64,000 nt of DNA, from NCBI RefSeq assembly GCF_014356525.2, contig NC_052511.1:48050182-48114181 (forward strand), read 5' to 3'. The DNA is from Nilaparvata lugens (taxonomy: Eukaryota > Arthropoda > Insecta > Hemiptera > Delphacidae). Within the stretch, counting starts at the first letter, position 1, and the number at the start of each line of letters is the position of its first letter. The notes under the pieces are model-generated. The model made no database searches. It was given only the letters and a program-made list of their open reading frames with translations, and was not told where the DNA came from. Of this stretch, positions 1 to 10,986 are shown in pieces. Both the position numbers and the translations under genes were made by a program.

Positions 1-30
1 TTGCCGTCATTTTAAATTCTATTAGATTGA

Positions 31-691
31 ACAAAGAATTGTGCATGCCCTCAACTAAAAAATGAAAAATCTATAAAGTATCTGGGCATCATGGTTGATT
101 GTAACCTTAAGTGGGAGCCTCATATAGAATTTATTTATAAACGCTTGAAATTTATTACCTTTATCTTTTATAAAGTCCGTAAAATATTAGACATTAAATT
201 ACTTAGGGTCCTTTACTTTGACTATGTTCAATCGGTGCTGCAATATGGGTTAGTGATATGGGGAGGAGCGTATGATGTTTTCATGAATAAAATTTTTACA
301 TTTCAAAAAATGATAATAAAAGCAATTCTAAATAAGCCAAGGGCTTTTTCTAGTAGTGAAACATTTGCCGAATTTAAAGTGATGACAGTACGTCAAATTT
401 ATGTAAAGAAACTTCTCTACTATGCATGGATGAGGAAGGATGAATTTACAGTGAATAATAACGTTTCTATGTATAACCTGAGAGTTAGGTACATCTCATA
501 ACATTTATAATATTAACTATTCAGATTTGACAATAGTGCGAAGACAATTGGAGTATCTTAGCTCGAAAATAATAAATATCATGCCAAATGCATTGTCAGA
601 ATATCTTTCTAATAGGGGTACACAGAGGATGGAACAGATAAATGAGTGGGTGATACAAAAATTTTTCTTCGACATCAGTCAAATATTATAA
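31..691 (+). pseudogene. Non-LTR retrotransposon reverse transcriptase, C-terminal fragment (frameshifted)
   Basis: This is the C-terminal part of a LINE-type ORF2 reverse transcriptase, which copies element RNA at a nicked target site. The reading frame opens after a stop at 28-30 and shows the family hallmark KYLGIMVD, then a W-x-x-HI motif and an SVLQYGLVIWG motif, the usual landmarks of the thumb and connection region of Jockey/R1/RTE-like enzymes. The frame stops at 499-501, but the neighbouring frame continues from about 500 to a TAA at 689-691 with plausible C-terminal residues (RMEQINEWVIQ), so I infer one frameshift near 497. The palm domain with the YxDD motif is absent; it lies left of the window or was lost by 5' truncation. 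The clade is not resolved. Confidence 0.75.
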
Positions 692-1213
692 TTACTAGTA
701 ATTTATTGTTAACTTCGATTTTTTGTAGCTTTGATTATTAGCATAGAAAAACAATAGCGTAAGTAGATATCCCATGGTATAGGGCGTTTACGTCGCAACT
801 TTTACTGTTATCTCAAGCCGATAGTCCACGTATTTCTTTCCCAAAAAGCTGTGTGACGCTGGTAGTCTCTCATATTGTGCCGTTCATACACTCTCACTCG
901 GCCAAAACAGTAAAAATCTACAATAAACGATAGTAATCGACTTGAGATAACAGTAAAAGTTGCGACATAAACACCCTATACCATGGTATATCTATGCTAT
1001 TGTTTCTCTATGTTATTAGTAAATAAATTTTTATATTGTCTAAACAGCTGATACTCTCACTCAGCGGTCAGGGTTTTGCCCTTGCTGGGTGGTGCCATGT
1101 AATTTTAATTTATTTGTAAAATAGCATAATATTATAATCTAGAATATTTCTTTTGTAAGATTTTTATTTTGTATTTTGTTTTTATGGGCAATAAAGATGT
1201 TTTAAAAAAAACA
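692..1213 (+). mobile_element. 3' untranslated end and poly(A) of the same non-LTR retrotransposon
   Basis: After the last in-frame stop the sequence stays non-coding and ends in CAATAAAGATGTTTTAAAAAAAA, that is, an AATAAA polyadenylation signal followed by a short A-run. This marks the 3' terminus of the element. The untranslated region is interrupted by a later MITE insertion at 742-1012, so the retrotransposon is the older layer. Confidence 0.6.
742..1012 (+). mobile_element. MITE, family with ~80-bp TIRs and 7-bp target duplication (copy 1)
   Basis: A 271-bp non-autonomous DNA element with ends CATAGAAAAAC / GTTTCTCTATG. The terminal inverted repeats run about 80 bp, including GATATCCCATGGTATAGGGC and GTCGCAACTTTTACTGTTATC. 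It is flanked by a perfect 7-bp direct repeat TTATTAG (735-741 and 1013-1019). It has no coding capacity. Sister copies at 37019-37295 and 61325-61599 have the same structure and different 7-bp duplications. Superfamily unresolved; 7 bp is unusual (P-like or Dada-like transposases are candidates by inference only). Confidence 0.9.
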
Positions 1214-2194
1214 GGTGATTTAAAACAGATGATGTTTGTCAAGTTACGTTTAATGTAATAGAATTCATAAGGACGGCAAAAGATCGTACGACCAAAAATC
1301 TATGTGTGTGGGCGGGGCTTAAGCCGTCTTTTCAAATGAAATTATCAAAAACTAGCAGATAACTCATGCTCCGCAAGGGTTGGATTAGAAACTTGATAAA
1401 CTGAAAACTTGACGTACTGAAATCTAAAAGAATTTAGAATAGGCCTGTAACCATCCTCGGTAAATTGAGAATATGCTCAATATCCTATATGTGAATATGC
1501 TATAAATATCCTCGGTGGATATGCAAAATTTCAAGTTAAGTCAGTTGAGTAGTTGAGAGGTTGAGATGTGATGATGCGACATTTGTGAATTTCCCATCCC
1601 GTACGTGTATAAGCCAACAATTTTCTTTTTCAAAATCAATATATTAGGAGCTTTTGCAATGTAGTAGTATTTCGATTTTTTCCAAGAGGACTAATCTATC
1701 TGATTAACCTGTAATCTGAATAAAAATCCGAATGATGTACGGGTTTTTGCCTGTGAACCAGTTGAAGAATAGAAGTTTATATGCTGAATTCATAAAATCA
1801 ATATTTATATAAATTTACTAATTAAATCATAATTAATAATTTAATTGATTAATTTTGTTTTGAATTAAATATGAAACTAAATAAAAAAAATAAGTCCAAC
1901 TTGCATATAACCTCGGTCCCCGATCATTGCCAAACCATAGAGTAAATATATTATTAATCTATGATAATCCTAGATTATTTGATTTTGTCCAAACCTATCT
2001 AATCTCGTTTGGGATAGATCGTAGACTTAGCTAGGCTTCGTTCGCTCATCTATCGAGTATGGCAAAACCTTTGCACACAATATTTTTCTCAACACTCGAA
2101 TTATTATCATCTTTATATTGCTTAATATAAATTATACTTATCATTATCAATGGGAATTATGATAATTATGATCATAAATATTGTTAAGAGTATT
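1214..2194. other. AT-rich intergenic DNA with a degraded family E-associated segment
   Basis: No gene is visible. The stretch from about 1535 to 1625 (AGTTGAGTAGTTGAGA, then CGTGTATAAGCCA) recurs at 13475-13550. The stretch 1735-1945 resembles the reverse complement of 14270-14350 (the GCAAAAACTCGTG and CTATGGTTTG segments). I read it as an old fragment of the repeat complex seen intact near 12.8-14.8 kb. Confidence 0.4.
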
Positions 2195-3008
2195 TTACTT
2201 TCCTTGCCCTATTACCATAGGTAAGGAAGTACTGCTTTCCGAAAAAATTAAGGTACCCCGATTTCTAATTTCTATACGTTTCAAGGTCCCCTGAGTCCAA
2301 AAAACTGGTTTTTGGGTATTGGTCTGTATGTGTGTGTGTGTGTGTGTATGAGTGTATGTGCGTCTGTGTACACGATATCTCATCTCCCAATCAACGGAAT
2401 GACTTGAAATTTGGAACTTAAGGTCCTTACACTATAAGGATCCGCCACGAACAATTTCGATCAAATGCAATTCAAGATGGCGGCTAAAATGGCAAAAATG
2501 TTGTCAAAAACAGGGTTTTTCGTGATTTTCTCGGAAACGGCTCCAACGATTTTGATAAAATTCACTCCTAAAATAGTCATCAATAAGCTCTATCACTGCC
2601 ACAAGTCCCATATCAATGTAAAATTTCAGGAGCTCCGCCCCATCAATGCAGATAGATTCCCAATTATCAGGCTTCAGATACAATTGAAACAAAAAAAAAT
2701 CGAGTGGAGTAGATTGAGCATGAAAATCTCTACAATTAATGTTCAGTAATATTTTCACCTAAAATTGAAATTAAGCTTTAAATTCGAGAAAATGTGATTA
2801 TTCAATTGCAAAATTATTGTTGATTCTATTAAATCATTCACTATGAAGAGATAGCAGACCTCATGTGTGTCTCCAGCGTTATTGCCCTGTCACCAGCTGG
2901 ATCAAATATTTGAATAGTAGACTTGAGATGCGCGGGAACACTAGCGTCAGTGATCAATTTTCATAACGGCAAGGAAAGTTGTGTGAGTGCGCCACACCAG
3001 ATTTTTTA
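2195..3008 (-). mobile_element. Interspersed repeat family A, copy 1
   Basis: One of seven copies of a 0.8-1.1 kb repeat. On the + strand it opens TTACTTTCCTTGCCCTATTA and closes AAGTTGTGTGAGTGCGCCACACCAGATTTTTT. Read on the minus strand, a terminal hairpin (ACTTTCCTTACC...GGGCAAGGAAAGT) precedes the 3' edge, which suggests that orientation. A short (TG)n tract sits at 2328-2348. A likely target duplication AATACT flanks the minus-strand copy outside short A-runs. Short ORFs on both strands (for example 2465-2749) are broken in sister copies and look like chance. Class unknown. Confidence 0.75.
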
Positions 3009-3359
3009 AGTATTGATTGAACTATCACACTCTATTTTGTTATAAAATTATTCTGTTGTTATTTTATCATATCATCATAATATTATTATTAGGACATCTA
3101 TGTCCTTTATTACATGTGTAAGAGAGCATTGATGTGATAGGAAATCTACAACATTGTTGATGCTATTCATTTACACGTTCCACTAAACAGAAACCATATT
3201 ATTTGCGACATTTTGATGCCATAACAATATTCTCATTATCGAATCCTTCATATTATCCAACAATCAATTCAAACCCACAATATTCCATCTACTGTAAACA
3301 ATATCAACTCATTAGCAGACTCCGAGAACACACAAAACCCCTTTAGAAATCTTGAATTA

Positions 3360-3665
3360 GTTAATTCAAGTTGAACAATTTGAACACATGATAAATAAAC
3401 TTGAAAATAAGTTGATTTAACTTGAACCATGTGAATACCTGATGAATAAACTTGCCAATAAGTTAATTCAACTTGAACAATATGAACACCTGATAAATAA
3501 ACTTGTCAATAAGTTAATTTAACTTGAACAATGTGAACACCTAACAAATAAACTTGACAATAAGTTAATTTAACTTGAACAATGTGAACACCTATTAAAT
3601 AGACTTGACAATAAGTTAATTTAACTTGAACAACGTGAACACCTATTAAATAAACTTGACAATCA
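3360..3665. repeat. 51-bp minisatellite, six units
   Basis: Six consecutive 51-bp units of the type GTTAATTTAACTTGAACAAT...AATAAACTTGACAATAA. The later units are most alike; the first two diverge by several substitutions. No coding role is evident. The flanks (3009-3359 and 3666-3840) hold nothing recognisable. Confidence 0.9.
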
Positions 3666-3845
3666 GGTTACATAAGCTTTGAAACTTCGTTTCAATCACG
3701 ATCTTGATTAGAGCCTGTGTTGTCGTCTGGCTAAGTCCCTTGAAGGAGGGGCTTCATCTCTGCTAAGTCCGGACTTAGTTGACAAAGTGCTAAAATAATG
3801 GGTCAAGGATGGGCAGTGCTTTACTTTGACCTGGCGGTGCTTCGC

Positions 3846-4180
3846 AAGTCTCCTGTTTTCTCTCTCTCTCTATCTTTTCTCTATTCCTCTCTCTGTATCC
3901 AATCTCTCTCATCCATTCTCTCTCTCTATTCCTCTTCTCTCTTCCACTCTCTGTATCCAAACTCTCTTACCCATTCTCTCTCTCTCACTCTCTCTCTCTC
4001 TCACACACTCTTCATATCTATCTTGCTCTTAGAATTCTCCTCTTTCTTTCCATCTCTTGCTCTTCTTCTCTCTCTAGCTCATAATATTTTACTCTTTCCT
4101 TTCATCCCTTCCTCTATTTCTTTTTACCGTTTTCTGACTCTCTCTTTTTCTCCTACTTATTCTCTTTCTTTCTTTCTCCT
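3846..4180. repeat. Pyrimidine-rich (CT)n leader of a tandem retroelement unit
   Basis: Low-complexity C/T tract that precedes the J-family 3' end. A closely related tract recurs at 4810-5125 (shared AAGTCTCCTGTTTTCTCTCT and CTCTTGCTCTTCTTCTCT blocks), so the leader and the J module seem to have been duplicated together. The open frames across it are low-complexity artefacts. Confidence 0.6.
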
Positions 4181-4796
4181 TGGTAGAGAGTTAGTGGGGA
4201 GGATACTTTTAATATTCTTTCCGAAGAATGATATGTCCAAAGCTCCGACAATTTATGTGGATGCATAACAATATAATTATCTATAGCTATTATAATATTA
4301 CAAATTGCTTTTTCATATCATAAACAGTTCAATAATTATTTTCTTAGTCTATATTGTGTAAATTCATATATAATTTTGCTGTATTGTAAGCTATTGTATA
4401 TAAGTGTATAAGACAGTATATATTGCAATCTACATAAATAAAGTACTCAATCAATCAATCAATCTCTTTTTCTCCTACTTATTCTCTTTCTCTCTTTCTC
4501 CTTGGTAGAGAGTTAGTGGGGAGGATATTTTTAATATTCTTTCAGAAGAATGGACATTGATATGTCCAAAGCTCCGCCAATTTATGTGGATGCATAACAA
4601 TATAATTATCTATAGTTATTATAATATTACAAATTGCTTTTTCATATCATATACAGTTCAATAATTATTTTCTTAGTCTATATTATATAAATTCATCTAT
4701 AATTTTGCGTATTGTAAGCTATTGTATATAAGTGTATAAGCCAGTATATATTGTAATCTACATAAATAAAGTACTCAATCAATCAATCAATCAATC
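4181..4796 (+). mobile_element. Retroelement 3' ends of family J, two tandem copies with (AATC)n tails
   Basis: Two similar units (4181-4463 and 4502-4796), each starting TTGGTAGAGAGTTAGTGGGG and ending AATAAAGTACTCAATCAATC. The AATAAA followed by a tetranucleotide (AATC)n tail is the signature of a non-LTR retrotransposon or SINE 3' end that uses a microsatellite tail. Further copies lie at 22697-23570 (three in tandem) and 63797-64000 (minus). No coding part is present. Confidence 0.7.
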
Positions 4797-4809
4797 TCTC
4801 TTACCTAGG

Positions 4810-4866
4810 CTACTTCACTTAAAAGTCTCCTGTTTTCTCTCTTTCTTCCTCTCTCTGTATCCCAAC

Positions 4867-4960
<94 letters not shown>

Positions 4961-5130
4961 ATACTCTCTTAAAATTCAAATTCTCCTCTTACTTTTCATC
5001 TCTTGCTCTTCTTCTCTGTCTAGCTTATAACATTTTACTCTTTCTTTTCATCTCTTCCTCTATTTCTTTCTCCCGTCTTCTGACTCTCTCTTTCTCCTAC
5101 TCATTCTCTTTCTTTCTCTCTCTTCCACCT
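4810..5130. repeat. (CT)n / (TA)n low-complexity tract
   Basis: A long (CT)n run (about 4870-4912) passes directly into an alternating (TA)n run (about 4913-4962), then more pyrimidine-rich DNA. It duplicates the leader seen at 3846-4140 but carries the extra TA expansion. Confidence 0.75.
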
Positions 5131-5239
5131 AGGCTACTTCACTTCTTCAACTTCACTTAAAAGTTGCAACAACGTCAACAAGGACTTGCCGGAACGGAGC
5201 TAAAACGGACGACACAGCTAATTTATTAGCAGCTGACAA

Positions 5240-5530
5240 GATGTTGGTGAGAGAGAAAGAGAGAGAGAATGGGTGACTGAGAGGAAGAGAAGGATTAAGA
5301 GGAAGAGGAGGAGAATGAGAATGAGTAAGAGTGTGAGAAGGTGAACGAAGATGAAAAATAGAAGAAATAGAAGAGAAGAGGAAGGTGGGAAACAAGAGAA
5401 CCAAAAGTGGATGAATGAGATGAGGTATGACTAATGGATAGGTGGAAGAAGGAGGAAAAGAACGGATAGAAGAAGAAGAGGAAGAAGAAGAAGAAGATGA
5501 AGAAGAAGAGGCAGGAGAAAGACAGGAAAA
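5240..5530. repeat. Purine-rich (GA/GAA) tract
   Basis: G/A-rich low-complexity DNA, opposite in strand bias to the pyrimidine tracts just upstream. Open frames here encode only E/R/K or S/L/P runs and are not believable genes. Confidence 0.7.
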
Positions 5531-5607
5531 TAGAATGGAGGTGATATGTAGCCCCAAGCGGCGCGATAAATTTCTCCAGATAATTCGCTTATTTCGTTAT
5601 TTTCATC

Positions 5608-6065
5608 AATGTCCACAAGCCACGTGTCAAGGGAGGTTGCAAAGAAGAAGAAGAACGGAAAGAGAAGAAGAAGAAGAAGAAGAAGAAGAAGGAGAAGAAG
5701 AAGAGAGACAGACACAAGGAGGAGGAAGGAGACTAATAGGATGAATGTAATAGGTCACGCTCTAGATTCTTGAGTGCGTTATTGGGGTAGAGGTTGATAA
5801 ATTATCTATTATCGTGTTTTTTATGCTGATTGTCCACTGATGAACTCCAAGGTCGCTCATGTAAGATTTTCCAGTGGAAAAATAAGCTATTTTTCAATAG
5901 TGGTAGGACGTTTTTATGGCTCAAATAACAAGAACATGGCTCTGCAAGGTGAACTTTATTCACACACGAGGTCCAGTAATTATGTTTTTCCTACAGTTAC
6001 CTTGAAAAGTGGTCATTCCTGCACTGATTACAGAACGCAAAGAATCACTTTTCCGCTCTAGTGCG
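5608..6065 (+). mobile_element. Repeat module X with (GAA)n tract, copy 1
   Basis: Runs from TGTCCACAAGCCACGTGTCA through a (GAA)n tract (5642-5702) and AGGAGACTAATAGGATGAAT to the boundary with module C. It matches, inverted, 15830-16285, where the same order (with TTC on the + strand) follows module Z. In one copy X lies left of C/Z and in the other it lies right and inverted, as expected if X is a terminal inverted repeat of a larger element of which each copy keeps one end. Confidence 0.65.
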
Positions 6066-6067
6066 GG

Positions 6068-6900
6068 AATAGTATATTTCGCACCTAGGGCCGAAAATGA
6101 GACTTTTCCGGCTCGAAATCGGTTTTCAAGTCCGAGGCCGTAGGCCGAGGACTAGAAAAGATTGAGAGCCGGAAAAACATTTTTGCCCATGGTGAGAACG
6201 TTATTTTTCGCCACAAAGAAAAATAAACAATATAAATATGAGAATAATTGTTTATTAGGCACTTCCGAAAGCAAAACAGAAGGTCATAGCTCTAGCAAAC
6301 CTGAGGTAATCTGAATATCAGGAAATTGTCCCAAGTATTTTTATTTTTTGTCTAAATAACCTGAAATTATGTTTAATTATGTAAGAGTTGAGTTTATACT
6401 TTTATTCTTCCAAATGACAATAAGATGATATTATAAATGTTTTGATTCTTGAATAATAAACACAAATAATGAAAAGTTTTTTGATCAGCTGTTTTAGCAC
6501 ACTTAAATTTGGCCAATCTGAATGTCAACGTCAACAATGCTTGTTGTCGTTGACTTCGGAAGTTTAGGTTAGAAGTTCTATCCTACTATGAAATTCGAAT
6601 TTGAATAATTTATAATATATATCTTATCTGTATTTTATTCATCCAAATAAAATGATAGTATCTTATTGCAGAATACTTATTCAATTCTAGAAGCATAAAC
6701 TGATTCCGTTTCATAAACCATTTTGTAAACACGTTCACATCAAATCAGAATCAGCTGACTTCAAGGTTATTTTACAGCCCCAGGGCCGTAAAACTTTTAC
6801 CGGCCTGGTCAGAAAACAATCATTTTCGGCCTCCATATGACGCACGAAAACCAGCTCATTACATCCAAGAAGGGCGAAAAAAATTTTTCTGCACTCCAGA
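6068..6900 (+). mobile_element. Repeat modules C and Z, copy 1
   Basis: Module C (6068-6225) is an imperfect palindrome: TTCGCACC pairs with GGTGCGAA-like, CCGGCTC with GAGCCGG, and TCCGAGGCC with GGCCGAGGA. Module Z (6226-6900) follows, with CACTTCCGAAAGCAAAA near its start and CAGCTGACTTCAAGGTTATT near its end. The pair recurs at 14776-15815; C alone recurs inverted at 21410-21545 and 31808-31957, and C plus part of Z at 32098-32570. No ORF is conserved. Confidence 0.65.
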
Positions 6901-7743
6901 TTTGCAACATGGCAACACAAAATAGTTGGTGGGTTATATGGAGGATTAGTGCACGAGAACAAAAATTAAGTTGGTAACAATGAGTGTGGTTAGATTTAGA
7001 TAAGAATCATTTCAATGGCTACCCTACATTCATGATAAAATCCCAATCTAGAAATCCAAAACAAGTATAATGTTTATCTAAATGTAGCAAACACACATTA
7101 TGAAATTCGAATTTCCAGGTTATTACCGTTCGAAATCCATGTCAATAAAATTAATAAAATAACATTAGAATAGACTACAATAAAATATTTTCTGTTGTCT
7201 ATGTTATTTTATAAATATTTTTTAGATTACTTATAATATTTTTCGGTAATTCTAGTTAACCATAAGTCTAAATATCTGAATACTGTTTTTAGCTGGATGA
7301 AACGAAGTTAGGTACGATTCTTCCCGCTAGGTCGCGCGCTTGTCAGTTCAGCCATTTTGCAGACATCCGAATCAGCTGGTTTGCATGTATTTTAAATGCG
7401 AATTTTTTGTTTCATCTTTATTTTCTCTGATTCTTGAATGAATAAAAATGAGAACTTTGGCTGAGAATTTTCAACTTCAATTGGATTATTAATTTTTAAA
7501 TGAATTAAGCTTATTATTAATAACAGCATCACACACACAAACATTTGATGGATTTCAGCCATCATTTTATCCATAATTACCCACTTTTCATATTCAATGG
7601 TAACTGTGGGAAAAAATTAATGTGAAATACTTGCACAAAGTTCCTCTGCTGCACTCAAGAAGCCATTCCGCCCTCGCCTACGGCTCAGGCGTAAACGTTT
7701 CTTTCGGTGCAGCAAACTATCACTTTGCGCACTAGTTGCACAA
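6901..7743. other. Unique-looking AT-rich DNA, no gene seen
   Basis: No recognisable coding or repeat structure except at 7625-7745, where a compact GC-richer block (CCCTCGCCTACGGCTCAGG) flanked by GTGCAGCA/TGCTGCAC-like arms resembles the palindromic style of module C but is not a copy of it. Confidence 0.4.
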
Positions 7744-7937
7744 ATAACTATTTTAAAACTGGTGTAATTTTATTTGATTTATAATGAAGTTGTACTGTTA
7801 AATCCCATTCATTGACAATAATCACAAATAATTAAATCATCATACAATCTATATATAATATATATAGATTATATAAAAGTATATTATATAAAAGCGAAAT
7901 TGCACTCACTCACTGACTGACTCACTCACTGACTGAC
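7744..7937 (+). mobile_element. Family E repeat, copy 1 (truncated at a mariner-like element)
   Basis: Starts AACTATTTTAAAACTGGTGT and reads through ATATAAAAGCGAAATTGCAC into a (CACT/GACT)n tetranucleotide tract, which is the junction with the mariner-like palindrome. The same sequence lies inverted at 14610-14775, and the TATAAAAGCGAAATGGCACT motif recurs at 41540. The break falls inside the tetranucleotide tract at TGAC microhomology. Confidence 0.65.
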
Positions 7938-9194
7938 CTCATGAGGATTGTCTAAGGCCCAGACGTGACTGTTGCGAGAGTTGAAGATTCCTTCTCTTGT
8001 AAAGCTGGACTCATCGGTAAATAACACATTTTCTAGAAAATTTGGTTGGATAATGTCTTGCTGAAGAAACCAACGGGCACAGTTTACTCTTGGCTCATAG
8101 TCGCGTTCAACCAATGAGTGAACTTTTTGAAAGCGGAAGGGGTGAAGTCTTTCCTTGTTTAGTACACGCCACACAGAAGAAGCACTTGAATTGATTTGCT
8201 TTGCAACTGCTCTCGTACTCGTTCTAGGATTGAAATCGAATTTCTGCAATACTTCCTCTTCAAAAGCAACATTTCGAACTGCTCGAGGCCTACCAGCAAT
8301 TACCCTGTTCCGTTCAAATGAACCAACTTCTCTCAGCCGATTGTGAGTTCTTGTGAACACCTTGTCGGAAGGGAGACGGCGGTTTGGAAATGCAGCTGCA
8401 TACATTCTTCTTGCTTCGGTCGCATTGCCAAGAGCTGCTCCATACATGAAGTGAATATCGGTGTACTCCAGCGAACTAAATTCCATTACAATAATTAAAT
8501 ATTTGTGTAGAAGCAACGTAAGAAAATATTGAAACTGGAAATTTAAGATAGAAATAAGACCTAGGAAACGTGAGACTAAGAAATAGGAAGCACTACATCT
8601 GGTTCTTTACTTTTAATGAAACAACAATACTTTTACAAGACAAACATTATCATCTGAAAACCATTGTAAAATCATCTGTTTGCCCATATGGAGCCATACC
8701 GAGTTTCAAAGCTTCATCTTAAATACATCTGGAATTAAAAAATTAATATTGATCTTTAAATGGTGAAAAGTGGTCATGCATGCAGTACGAAAAAAATTAA
8801 TTTCTCTGTTATTCTTCGACCAATCTTAATAAATTAGGTATCATTGGAATCGTGAAAAAATTGCTAACTTTTTGTCTCTTGTAAATTTTCTGTAAAATGG
8901 ACGGTTTTCGAGATATTCGCCATCAAAAATTTAAAATGGCCGCCATTTTGAAAAATTTCAACGAAAAAATTTTTTTATTTTTTATAGTTGAGTCTTTATA
9001 GCATAAATATTCATGCCAAATTTCAGATCAATACAACATTTCGTTCTTGAGATAAAATTTTTAAGTGAAAAAAACAAAATGGCAGCTATAAGGATAACCG
9101 CTGAGTTTTGGACACTTCAAATATGACATTTGTAGTCTCCTAGCATCCAGGTACAATACCCTAAAATTCTCGACACTACTTCTGAAACACCCTG
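7935..9194 (-). mobile_element. Tc1/mariner-superfamily element, copy M1 (3'-truncated), left arm of a palindrome
   Basis: Its terminus ACACCCTGTA (at 9187-9196) and the following ~470 bp are the long terminal inverted repeat that is also found at both ends of copy M2. The element runs leftwards from there into transposase and stops abruptly at CTCATGAGG next to family E tetranucleotides. It lies head-to-head with M2, the two outer termini separated by about 10-12 bp of TA-rich sequence, and the arms look almost identical over ~1.25 kb. Either a real recent inverted duplication or an assembly fold-back. Confidence 0.85.
7938..8486 (-). pseudogene. Mariner-like transposase, N-terminal half (M1)
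   Basis: Transposase that would bind the element ends and catalyse cut-and-paste transposition. I take the start at the second methionine (MEFSSLEYTD), which begins the DUF4817-type helix-turn-helix region (MYGAALGNATEARRMYAAAF). A second HTH follows (RTSTRAVAKQINSSASSVWRVL). The frame then runs without interruption through the first catalytic aspartate (FTDESSF) and ends at WALDNPHEV where the element is cut off. Unlike M2, M1 keeps the frame at the QPNFLENVLF junction, so together the copies show that the M2 break there is a 1-nt loss. It lacks the second and third catalytic residues, so it cannot be active. Confidence 0.85.
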
Positions 9195-9912
9195 TATATA
9201 ATATATACGGGTGTTCAGAAGTAGTGTCGAGAATTTTAGGTATTGTACCTGGATGCTAGGAGACTACAAATGTCATATTTGAAGTGTCCAAAACTCAGCG
9301 GTTATCCTTATAGCTGCCATTTTGTTTTTTTCACTTAAAATTTTTATCTCAAGAACGAAATGTTGTATTGATCTGAAATTTGGCATGAATATTTATGCTA
9401 TAAGACTCAACTATAAAAAATAAAAAAAATTTTTCGTTGAAATTTTTCAAAATGGCGGCCATTTTAAATTTTTGATGGCGAATATCTCGAAAACCGTCCA
9501 TTTTACAGAAAATTTACAAGAGACAAAAAAGTTAGCAAATTTTTTCACGATTCCAATGATACCTAATTTATTAAGATTGGTCGAAGAATAACAGAGAAAT
9601 TAATTTTTTTCGTACTGCATGCATGACCACTTTTCACCATTTAAAGATCAATATTAATTTTTTAATTCCAGATGTATTAAGATGAAGCTTTGAAACTCGG
9701 TATGGCTCCATATGGGCAAACAGATGATTTTACAATGGTTTTCAGATGATAATGTTTGTCTTGTAAAAGTATTGTTGTTTCATTAAAAGTAAAGAACCAG
9801 ATGTAGTGCTTCCTATTTCTTAGTCTCACGTTTCCTAGGTCTTATTTCTATCTTAAATTTCCAGTTTCAATATTTTCTTACGTTGCTTCTACACAAATAT
9901 TTAATTATTGTA

Positions 9913-10986
9913 ATGGAATTTAGTTCGCTGGAGTACACCGATATTCACTTCATGTATGGAGCAGCTCTTGGCAATGCGACCGAAGCAAGAAGAATGTATG
10001 CAGCTGCATTTCCAAACCGCCGTCTCCCTTCCGACAAGGTGTTCACAAGAACTCACAATCGGCTGAGAGAAGTTGGTTCATTTGAACGGAACAGGGTAAT
10101 TGCTGGTAGGCCTCGAGCAGTTCGAAATGTTGCTTTTGAAGAGGAAGTATTGCAGAAATTCGATTTCAATCCTAGAACGAGTACGAGAGCAGTTGCAAAG
10201 CAAATCAATTCAAGTGCTTCTTCTGTGTGGCGTGTACTAAACAAGGAAAGACTTCACCCCTTCCGCTTTCAAAAAGTTCACTCATTGGTTGAACGCGACT
10301 ATGAGCCAAGAGTAAACTGTGCCCGTTGGTTTCTTCAGCAAGACATTATCCAACCAAATTTCTAGAAAATGTGTTATTTACCGATGAGTCCAGCTTTACA
10401 AGAGAAGGAATCTTCAACTCTCGCAACAGTCACGTCTGGGCCTTAGACAATCCTCATGAGGTCAAAGTGCGTGGTTATCAGCATAGATTTTCGCTGAATG
10501 TTTGGACGGGTATCTTAGGTAATCGCGTGATTGGACCATACATTCTTCCTAATCGTCTGAATTCTCCCACGTACATTACTTTTTAAGAGACATACTACCA
10601 GAACTTTTGGAAGATGTGCCTCTTGCAAACAGATATAATATTTGGTTTCAACATGATGGTGCCCCTGCTCATTTCGGAAATGTTGTTACGGACTTTCTGA
10701 ACATGACCTATCGTCAGCGGTGGATTGGGCGGGGTGGACCAGTACCGTGGCCCGCACGTTCACCTGACCTCAACCCTTTAGATTTTTTTTCTGGGGCCAT
10801 ATGAAAGACCTTGTTTACAGCACGCCAGTAGAAAACGAAGAAGACCTTGTGGCAAGAGTGGTTGCTGCAGCAGGTGCCATTCAAGATGATGAAAATGCTT
10901 TTATAGCAGTTCGACGGTCCATGATTGAAAGGTGCAGACTGTGTAATCAAGTTGAAGGACGGCATTTTGAGCAATTGCTGCATTAG
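9913..10986 (+). pseudogene. Mariner-like transposase (DD41D spacing), three frameshifts
   Basis: A DDE/D transposase of the Tc1/mariner superfamily. Translated in pieces it gives a DUF4817-type HTH N-terminus, a second HTH, catalytic FTDESSF, then WFQHDGAPAHF with the second aspartate, then SPDLNPLDFF with the third acidic residue, a D. I count 41 residues between the second and third, which points to a DD41D (rosa/visitor-like) group rather than DD34E Tc1. With the breaks corrected, the length would be about 358 residues, normal for the family. The frame is broken by single-base losses after 10360, near 10580 and near 10785, each in a run of T. The first is intact in M1. They may be real decay or homopolymer error in the assembly. 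Stop at 10984-10986. Confidence 0.88.

Noticed and set aside
2504..2758. Open frames inside repeat A on either strand (MAAKMAKMLSK and LLNINCRDFHAQ types)
   Set aside because: The frames are broken by indels in the sister copies at 38.7, 45 and 53.8 kb, so I see no selection for protein.
5431..5744. Glu/Arg- and Leu/Ser-rich frames over GAA/TTC repeats, also at 16.06-16.32 kb
   Set aside because: Trinucleotide repeats open in all frames; no unique sequence.
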